Shown in pieces: positions 14,197 through 19,456 of a DNA stretch of 19,456 bases (the stretch's first letter is position 1; the number at the start of each line of letters is the position of its first letter). The DNA is from JAWLFY01 sp964462125. GTDB lineage: Bacteria > Planctomycetota > Planctomycetia > Pirellulales > Pirellulaceae. The stretch lies in the NCBI GenBank assembly GCA_964462125.1, contig CAYWXT010000089.1, positions 1 through 19,456 of the forward strand, in the 5' to 3' direction. A program made the translations under genes and the position numbers. The notes beneath the pieces are model-generated. The model saw only the letters and a program-made list of their open reading frames with translations, was not told the DNA's origin and did not search any database.

Positions 14197-14219
14197 TCCC
14201 GGACTGAACCACGCCGGGA
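14197..14219. repeat. Inverted repeat in the desaturase leader
   Basis: TCCCGG (14197-14202) and CCGGGA (14214-14219) are perfect inverted copies separated by 11 nt, lying 32-54 nt upstream of the desaturase ATG. It could be an operator or a leader hairpin; chance is also likely in GC-rich DNA. Confidence 0.25.
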
Positions 14220-14295
14220 TCACAACTTCCCTGAGAATACGCAACGGATGTGACTGCAATGTCTACGAGCAAGCGGTCTTATGTAACAGAGATGT

Positions 14296-14325
14296 AAAAA
14301 AAGCCCGCGGGGGTCCCGCGGGCTT
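14296..14325 (-). terminator. Rho-independent terminator of prc
   Basis: A perfect 11-bp stem (14301-14311 paired with 14315-14325, GC-rich core GCCCGCGGG) closes a 3-nt loop. On the minus strand it is followed by seven T residues (14302-14296). It lies about 55 nt past the prc stop codon, in the right orientation to end that transcript before the desaturase gene. Confidence 0.93.
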
Positions 14326-14380
14326 GGATCGGCATTCAACTTCTTTGACCGATACTGAGCTCATTTAACGAATACCGGGT

Positions 14381-16531
14381 TCATTTGACGACGGCCAAGT
14401 TTTGTCGCCGCAATGCGTCGACATACTCGTGGGCGATGTTCAGCACCTCTCGGTTGTAGTAGGTATCGCTGAAGACCTCCTCGTCGGTCAATTCGGTCGA
14501 CAGTTCCTCGACCTCCTCTTCCTGGCGGGCATTCAGCTCCGCCCGCCGTTTGGCGAACTCTTCCTGGTCGAGGGAAACGACCGCCCGTTCTTTCTGGTCC
14601 TCGTACAGCTCGATGCGACGGAGCAGTTCGACGAAGTCTTCATCCTGTTCGACACGCTTGGCCGAGTTTTCCCGAAGCCTTTCGACAACCGGTTGGGGGA
14701 CCATCTGGTAACGGTCATGCTCGGCCGCGGGCACCCGGTCGTGTTCCAAGGCGTATTTCAAGTCGCCTTCGGAGATGTCCATCTTGGCGGTGATGCTTGG
14801 CAACACCACATCGGCCGCGACACCATCAAGTTGGGTGCTGTCACCGTCGGGAAGGTAGAACTGCTGCAACGTGACCTTCAGTGCCCCGTAGTTCTCACGG
14901 TTGTTTCGAAACAGCTGTTCTCCCAGGTCCATCAAGGTCTGCACGGTTCCTTTTCCGTGGGTCGCCGGGTCACCGACGACGATCCCGCGTCCGTAGTCCT
15001 TGACCGCGCCGGCGAAAATCTCGCTTGCGCTAGCACTGAACTTACTGGTCATGACGACCAAGGGTCCATCCCAGACGGTGGTGTCGCTATTGTCGGCGTG
15101 CTGCTGGATGGTGCCGTCGGAACTTTTGACTTGGACGACCGGGCCATGATCGATAAACAAGCCGGTCAGGCTGATCGCCTCGGTCAGGCTCCCGCCACCG
15201 TTCTTACTCAGGTCGAGCACGACGCCATCGACCCCCTCGGACTTGAATTCCTCGAGCAGTCGGCGAACGTCGCGGGTCGAACTGCGGAAATCGACCGCCT
15301 TCTGCTTGGCCTTCTCCATGTCGAGGTAGAAGCTTGGCAGATTGATGTAGCCGATTTTCATCACCGCAGAACCATCGGGGCGTTCGTGTTCGATCACCTT
15401 CCCGCGGGCCGCGGACTCTTCCAACTCCACACGGGCTCGAACGATCGTGTAGGTCTCCAGATTACCGACTCCGCCCGGTTTGACGCCAAGCCGGACCGTC
15501 GTCCCCGCCTTGCCGCGAATCAGCTTGACGACCTCCTTGAGGGGCATTTCGAGCACGTCGACCATCGACTCATCCTCGCCTTGGCCGACGCTGACAATCA
15601 CGTCGTCCGGCTTGAGCTTGCCATGTTTCGAAGCCGCCCCGCCGGGGATGACGCTGCTGACCACGATCGTGCCGTCCTTTTCCCGCAGTGCGGCCCCGAT
15701 CCCGTCGAGATTCAGCCGCATGCTGATCGCGAAATCTTTGAGCGAATCGGGCGACATATAGGTCGAGTGGGGATCGAAGCTCATCGTCACCGCGGTGAGG
15801 TACATCTCCAGCAGGTCATCCGACTTGGTCTGGTTCCAGCGCCGCGAGTACCGCTGGTACCGCCGCCGCAGCCGATCGACCGCATCGTCCTCCTCGGTGT
15901 CGCCCTCCTTCAAGTCGAGCAGGGCGTACTTGATCTGCTTTCGCCACCGGTCGCGGGCCTCCTCGGCGTCGGTCGCATAGCTCGCCACCTCCGGATCGAT
16001 GACGATCGTTTCGTCCCGGGTGAAGTCAAACTCGCCGTCGAGCAGCTCCAGGGCGACCGCGACCCGCTCGTCAACCCGCTGGGTGAAGCGTTCGAAAATG
16101 CGGTACGCCAAGCCCAACTCTCCAGCTTCCACCATCTCGTCGACGCGGCTGGAATCACGCTGGAATTCGTCGATGTCGCTTTGGAAAAAGTACAGCTTCT
16201 GAGGGTCGAGTGTCTCAAGGTACAGATCGAGCGCCCGGCGACTGATCTCGTCATCGAGTCCCTTGCCGGAAATATGGTTCTGCGGCATTAGCTGGGCGAT
16301 CACCCGCGCGATCTGGCCGTCCTGCGGGCTCTGGGCCAGTGGTTCCGCGTCGGCCGGTGGGTCACCGAGCGCCGTGGGTGGGGCGGCGAGCGAAGCGGCG
16401 AACAGCAGCGTCGCCCCGAACAGTGTCACGACTGTCGCTCGGCGCCCGGCGGCGCGGCGTGTCCGGTTTGCGAAAGGATTCATGCGGTGCAACCGACCGA
16501 GTGGCCAGTGGACAGTCGGATGGCGTTCCAT
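14381..16531 (-). CDS. prc: Carboxy-terminal (tail-specific) processing protease Prc, peptidase S41
   Basis: An envelope serine protease that degrades or trims proteins from their C-termini. Its 716 residues match the long Prc/Tsp form. A signal/anchor segment (about 32-56) with an Arg-rich n-region comes first, then the N-terminal helical domain (about 70-250). A PDZ domain (about 265-355; LDGIGAALREKDG, GGAASKHGKLKPDD) binds substrate tails. The S41 catalytic core (about 390-580) has the Ser-Lys dyad in SASASE (499-504) and THGKGTVQ (Lys527), plus LSKNGGGS. A helical C-terminal domain (about 590-716) ends the protein. ATG 16531 has AGGA 7 nt upstream; an alternative ATG at 16483 has none but would give a more usual signal-peptide length. 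The gene lies 184 bp downstream of purM and ends at its own terminator. Confidence 0.94.
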   Translation of the reverse strand: MERHPTVHWPLGRLHRMNPFANRTRRAAGRRATVVTLFGATLLFAASLAAPPTALGDPPADAEPLAQSPQDGQIARVIAQLMPQNHISGKGLDDEISRRALDLYLETLDPQKLYFFQSDIDEFQRDSSRVDEMVEAGELGLAYRIFERFTQRVDERVAVALELLDGEFDFTRDETIVIDPEVASYATDAEEARDRWRKQIKYALLDLKEGDTEEDDAVDRLRRRYQRYSRRWNQTKSDDLLEMYLTAVTMSFDPHSTYMSPDSLKDFAISMRLNLDGIGAALREKDGTIVVSSVIPGGAASKHGKLKPDDVIVSVGQGEDESMVDVLEMPLKEVVKLIRGKAGTTVRLGVKPGGVGNLETYTIVRARVELEESAARGKVIEHERPDGSAVMKIGYINLPSFYLDMEKAKQKAVDFRSSTRDVRRLLEEFKSEGVDGVVLDLSKNGGGSLTEAISLTGLFIDHGPVVQVKSSDGTIQQHADNSDTTVWDGPLVVMTSKFSASASEIFAGAVKDYGRGIVVGDPATHGKGTVQTLMDLGEQLFRNNRENYGALKVTLQQFYLPDGDSTQLDGVAADVVLPSITAKMDISEGDLKYALEHDRVPAAEHDRYQMVPQPVVERLRENSAKRVEQDEDFVELLRRIELYEDQKERAVVSLDQEEFAKRRAELNARQEEEVEELSTELTDEEVFSDTYYNREVLNIAHEYVDALRRQNLAVVK

Positions 16532-16629
16532 AATGTTTTCCTGTATTCGGCGGAGTGACGAGTCACGGCAAAGCGTCCTGACCGGCTGGCGAAGTTGCCT
16601 AGACGCCCCGCATGGGGATGGTTTTGCGG

Positions 16630-16658
16630 ATACTAGGGAAGCTGTGTTGACACGGCAA
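16630..16658 (-). promoter_or_regulatory. Possible promoter for prc
   Basis: On the minus strand TTGCCG (16658-16653, 4/6 to the -35 consensus) and TAGTAT (16635-16630, 4/6 to the -10) are 17 bp apart, about 100 bp ahead of the prc ATG. Matches are moderate, so this is a candidate only. Confidence 0.25.
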
Positions 16659-16715
16659 CTGCGTTTCCTCTTCTATTCGTCAAGTCTAACAGGAAGGTTC
16701 AAGTCGAGTGCCGAT

Positions 16716-17771
16716 TCAATAGCAAACTTTGCCCTCACCGCCGACGATTCGGCCGATCGGGGCGCATCCAATGCCCAACTCGCGGATCTGAGACGCGATG
16801 CTGGAGGCGTAAAAGGGGCTGACGACCGCAATCATCCCGATACCGAGATTGAACACCCGACGCATCTCGGAGGTTTCGATCTCTCCGGTCTGCTGCAGCC
16901 AGCGGAAGATCTCGGGGAGCTCCCACGCGCCGGGATCAAGCTGCGCGTCGAGGTGGGGTGGGAGGATGCGGGCTAGGTTTTCTCCGATCCCTCCTCCGGT
17001 GACGTGCGCCAGGCCGTGGAGCACCTGCTTGACGCGGTAGTGGGATTGGATCGCGCGGACTGCCGCCGTGTAGATCTGCGTCGGGGTCAGACAGAGATCG
17101 GCGAGTGTCATCCCCCCCAAGGCAGCCGGGGTGTCTTGCCAGTTCAGTCCCGCGTCGTTGATGACTTTGCGGACCAGAGAAAACCCGTTGCTGTGCAATC
17201 CGCTGGAGGCCATTCCGAGCACCACGTCCCCCTCAGCGATCAGCCGGCCATCGATCAGCCGTTTCTGTTCCACGACGCCCACGGCGAATCCGGCCAGATC
17301 GTAATCGTCGTGACCGTACATCTCGGGCATGATCGCGGTTTCACCACCGAGCAAGGCCATGTCGGCGGCGATGCAGCCCTCACTGATCCCCCCTACCAAC
17401 TGTTCCAGCCGCTCCGGGTCGTCGCGTCCCATGGCAACGTAGTCGAGAAAAAAGAGGGGTTCGGCGCCGGTGCAGAGCACGTCGTTGACACACATCGCCA
17501 CCAAGTCGATTCCGACGGTGGCGTGCCGACCGATCTGCTGAGCGATTTTCAGCTTCGTCCCCACCCCGTCGGTGCCGCTGACCAACACCGGCTCGGCGTA
17601 GTTGCGTGCGAACAACTGACCAGCGAAGTCGAGCCGAAAGAGTCCGGCGAACCCTCCCTCGTTCCGCAGCACCCGCGGGCTGAAGGTACGCCCCATCAGT
17701 CGGGGAAGACGGCTCATCGATTCGGCGTAGACGTCGAGATCGACGCCGGCGTCTTTGTAGCGGGTGGCCAT
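16716..17771 (-). CDS. purM: Phosphoribosylformylglycinamidine cyclo-ligase (AIR synthetase)
   Basis: The fifth step of de novo purine synthesis: ATP-dependent ring closure of formylglycinamidine ribonucleotide to aminoimidazole ribonucleotide, in the cytosol. The 351 residues match the usual PurM size. They show YKDAGVD near the start (5-11), SGTDGVGTKLK (65-75) of the ATP site, CVNDVLCTGAEPLFFLDY (94-111), GGETA (142-146), GLHSNGFSLVR (191-201), VTGGGIGENLAR (257-268) and FNLGIGM (307-313). The frame is open 74 codons further upstream, but that part is low-complexity and unrelated to PurM, so the ATG at 17771 just ahead of the conserved start is chosen. There is no strong SD. Two direct-repeat copies lie just upstream. 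No other purine gene is in the window; prc follows on the same strand. Confidence 0.96.
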   Translation of the reverse strand: MATRYKDAGVDLDVYAESMSRLPRLMGRTFSPRVLRNEGGFAGLFRLDFAGQLFARNYAEPVLVSGTDGVGTKLKIAQQIGRHATVGIDLVAMCVNDVLCTGAEPLFFLDYVAMGRDDPERLEQLVGGISEGCIAADMALLGGETAIMPEMYGHDDYDLAGFAVGVVEQKRLIDGRLIAEGDVVLGMASSGLHSNGFSLVRKVINDAGLNWQDTPAALGGMTLADLCLTPTQIYTAAVRAIQSHYRVKQVLHGLAHVTGGGIGENLARILPPHLDAQLDPGAWELPEIFRWLQQTGEIETSEMRRVFNLGIGMIAVVSPFYASSIASQIRELGIGCAPIGRIVGGEGKVCY

Positions 17772-17786
17772 CGGGAGATACGAAAC

Positions 17787-17820
17787 TCGGCGTCTAAAAG
17801 GAAGATTCGGCGTGCAAAGG
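17787..17820. repeat. Direct repeat upstream of purM
   Basis: TCGGCGTCTAAAAGG (17787-17801) and TCGGCGTGCAAAGG (17807-17820) start exactly 20 bp apart, about two helical turns. They lie 16-49 bp ahead of the purM ATG. They could be paired regulator half-sites or lie in the leader of purM. Confidence 0.4.
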
Positions 17821-18008
17821 GAGACGGGGCGGGGGCATTCCGGCTGGGCGCAGTCGCTCTGCCGAAACGCGTCCCCAATGATGACGCCCCCGCGTCCGAG
17901 CGAACAGGCGGGGGGAGTGGCCAACGGACGGCACTGGCGAAGTGCCGGGAACAAGGTTCGCGGGGAGTGCGGCGACATTGTCTGGGGGGGCACGCGCCGC
18001 TACAGCAG

Positions 18009-18037
18009 GCCTTGGGGCGGTCTGCCGGCCCCAAGGC
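18009..18037. repeat. Perfect 10-bp stem-loop in the purM-glgX intergenic region
   Basis: GCCTTGGGGC (18009-18018) and GCCCCAAGGC (18028-18037) are perfect inverted copies around a 9-nt loop. There is no T-run on either side, so it is not a terminator. It lies about 240 bp from purM and 380 bp from glgX and could be an operator or part of a structured leader or small RNA. Confidence 0.5.
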
Positions 18038-18401
18038 GGGGATCACGGCGTCCGTGTTCTTTCTCGGCCGTTGGTTCGGTAAACTCTTCCGTCACCGATC
18101 TGGGCGACGTCGCCTCCCGATCCGTGTTGGGAATCGGCCGGTACCAGAGGTGTCTCCCCTCGTCCGACGCTCCTTAATCCGCACCGTTTCGCTGACCCCC
18201 TTGGGAGGTTTCTCCGCTACCGAATCGCCAACCGTCGCGTTGGTCGTCTCGGCATTGCTTTTCTCGACACCCGCGCCCTGAACATGCGGCACGCACCGGA
18301 GGCGGTGGTAGGTTTGGTTCGACGACCTATCCTTCCCACCAACGGACGTTCCGGAACGCAGGGACCAACTTGGGAATGCGTCCGCGACGAAATGGAATTT
18401 C

Positions 18402-18407
18402 AAGGAG
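18402..18407 (+). promoter_or_regulatory. Ribosome binding site of glgX
   Basis: AAGGAG stands 10 nt before ATG 18418. A second ATG two codons later (18424) would put the site 16 nt away, so 18418 is preferred. Confidence 0.6.
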
Positions 18408-18417
18408 AGACCCCAAC

Positions 18418-19456
18418 ATGCTTATGCGCCAGCCTTGTCCTGACCTGCAGTTCGCTTACCAAACGCCCTACGGCGCCAGGCTTCAGGAGAACGGCGTTCA
18501 GTTTTCGGTCTTCAGTCGCTCGGCGACCGAGATGCGGTTGCTGCTTTACAACCGCGTCAACGATCGCGAGCCGGCTGACATCATCGAATTCGACCGCGAC
18601 ACCGATCGCTGGGGAGACGTCTGGAGTCTGCATGTCCCTGGGCTCGAGGCGGGACAGTTGTACCATTTCCAGGCGAGCGGTCCCTGGGAGCCGGCGATCG
18701 GGCAACGCTTCGACTCCTCGGCTCGACTGATCGACCCCTACGCCCACGCTTTGGCCGGAGAGTTCCAAAAGAGCAGCGACGGGGTGGTCCGGCCGCCGAA
18801 GTGTGTCGTCGTCGATGATTCGTTCGATTGGGACGGAGACCGTCACCTCCGCCGGGACGTCAGCGAATCGGTGATCTATGAGATGCACGTCCGCGGGTTC
18901 ACCAAGAGTCGGACGGCGAAGGTCAAGGCGCCGGGGACCTATCTCGGCGTAATCGAGAAGATCCCCTACTTGAAGGACTTGGGGATCACGGCGGTGGAGT
19001 TGATGCCGGTCAACGAGTTCCCGATCCGCGACATTTACGGCAAAAAGATGGAACGCCCCAACTATTGGGGCTACGACCCGATGGCCTTCTTCTCGCCCCA
19101 CCGCGGCTACGCCCACGACCGCACCCCGGGGGCGCAGGTGCGTGAATTCAAGGAGATGGTCAAGGCGCTGCACGCCGCGGGGATCGAAGTCATCCTGGAC
19201 GTCGTGTTCAACCACACCTGCGAGGGCAACGAGCAAGGGCCCACCCTGTCGTTCAAGGGGCTGGAGAACCCGATCTATTACATCCTCAGCGGCGGCCAGC
19301 ACTACGCCAACTACAGCGGTTGCGGGAACACCATCAACGGCAATCATCCGGTGGTCCGTGAGATGATCTTTCACTGCCTCCGCCACTGGGTCCACAACTA
19401 CCACATCGACGGCTTCCGCTTCGATCTGGCCAGCATCCTCAGCCGCGACCGTCACG
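18418..19456 (+). CDS. glgX: Glycogen debranching enzyme GlgX (isoamylase-type, GH13), 3' end outside the window
   Basis: A cytosolic glycoside hydrolase that cuts alpha-1,6 branch points of glycogen. The visible 346 residues are about half of a usual 650-720-aa enzyme; the gene runs off the right edge. An N-terminal CBM48-like beta domain (about 15-125) starts with the typical GARLQENGVQFSVFSRSATE element (19-38). The GH13 barrel follows, with YEMHVRGFT (154-162), ELMPVNEF (194-201), NYWGYDP (215-221), conserved region I DVVFNHT (261-267) and region II DGFRFDLA (331-338), in which Asp336 is the predicted catalytic nucleophile. The acid/base Glu and the last conserved region lie beyond the window. 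The NYWGYDP and GCGNTIN elements fit the GlgX/TreX subfamily better than pullulanase. The gene is divergent from purM across a long intergenic region. Confidence 0.94.
   Translation, partial: MLMRQPCPDLQFAYQTPYGARLQENGVQFSVFSRSATEMRLLLYNRVNDREPADIIEFDRDTDRWGDVWSLHVPGLEAGQLYHFQASGPWEPAIGQRFDSSARLIDPYAHALAGEFQKSSDGVVRPPKCVVVDDSFDWDGDRHLRRDVSESVIYEMHVRGFTKSRTAKVKAPGTYLGVIEKIPYLKDLGITAVELMPVNEFPIRDIYGKKMERPNYWGYDPMAFFSPHRGYAHDRTPGAQVREFKEMVKALHAAGIEVILDVVFNHTCEGNEQGPTLSFKGLENPIYYILSGGQHYANYSGCGNTINGNHPVVREMIFHCLRHWVHNYHIDGFRFDLASILSRDRH

Larger units (their letters stand above)
17772..18417. other. 646-bp divergent intergenic region between purM and glgX
   Basis: No gene is convincing here. Open frames on both strands have compositions unlike proteins and no recognisable motifs. 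It must carry the promoters of the two divergent genes, although I found no well-matched -35/-10 pair. It holds a 20-bp-spaced direct repeat next to purM (17787-17820) and a perfect 10-bp stem-loop (18009-18037). No tRNA or known riboswitch was recognised. Confidence 0.5.

Noticed and set aside
14402..16291. 629-codon open frame on the plus strand opposite prc
   Set aside because: It is antisense to a clear S41 protease with PDZ and Ser-Lys motifs. Its product has no recognisable domain and reflects GC-rich codon bias leaving the opposite frame open.
17004..18281. 425-codon plus-strand frame spanning purM antisense and the intergenic region
   Set aside because: Most of it mirrors purM codons on the opposite strand. 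The remainder is low-complexity, without an RBS or family motif.
18312..18333. tRNA T-arm-like string GGTTCGA followed by ACC
   Set aside because: The flanking bases do not form a 5-bp T-stem and no acceptor, D or anticodon arms can be folded around it.
18092..18403. 103-codon minus-strand frame in the purM-glgX spacer
   Set aside because: No RBS, no motif and very Arg/Ser/Thr-rich composition. It also overlaps the glgX ribosome binding site region.
18400..19455. 351-codon minus-strand frame opposite glgX
   Set aside because: The plus strand encodes a clear GH13 enzyme with CBM48, region I and region II motifs and a good RBS. The antisense product shows no motif.

Overview
The window reads as a chromosomal segment from a high-GC planctomycete, most likely in the Pirellulaceae/Rhodopirellula group. 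This is inferred from the gene families, not from any rRNA marker. The clues are an arsenosugar-type ArsS next to a methyltransferase and a MerA-like flavoprotein, a degenerate MurE-like paralogue, an ECF sigma/ZAS anti-sigma pair, and a left-edge fragment reading MTDVTKI, which resembles the start of many planctomycete ECF sigma factors. Coding density is high, with genes on both strands. No tRNA, rRNA, CRISPR array or insertion sequence was seen.

Layout. Bases 1-22 may hold the first codons of a minus-strand gene. A good sigma70-like promoter (158-186) leads into an unrecognised 529-aa protein (268-1857), followed after 35 bp by a Zn/Cd/Pb-type P1B ATPase (1893-4061). This pair meets a minus-strand operon tail to tail, with overlapping stop codons. 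Read 9186 to 4058, the minus strand carries an ECF sigma factor and a zinc-finger (ZAS) anti-sigma factor, then a MerA-like FAD/NAD(P) disulfide oxidoreductase, an ArsM-type methyltransferase with a Cys-rich tail, and the radical SAM protein ArsS. The last three look like an arsenic methylation/arsenosugar pathway. Just upstream of the sigma gene, on the same strand, is a CvrA/NhaP2-type K+/H+ antiporter (9304-11031). Diverging from it is a Mur-ligase-like protein (11339-12997) that keeps the ATP-binding loop but has lost several catalytic motifs. It converges on an acyl-CoA (delta-9 type) desaturase (13152-14165, minus). Next come a textbook Rho-independent terminator (14296-14325), the tail-specific protease Prc (14381-16531, minus) and purM (16716-17771, minus). 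A 646-bp intergenic region then separates purM from a divergent glycogen-debranching enzyme, glgX, cut off by the right edge.

How the genes work together. The left half looks like a metal/metalloid stress block: cation efflux, arsenic methylation and radical-SAM chemistry, and possibly metal- or redox-sensing transcription control. The right half is housekeeping: ion homeostasis, lipid desaturation, periplasmic proteolysis, purine synthesis and glycogen turnover. The most interesting items are the oxidoreductase-ArsM-ArsS operon beside a ZAS-controlled sigma factor, the degenerate Mur ligase, and the uncharacterised Cys-rich 529-aa protein linked to the metal pump.
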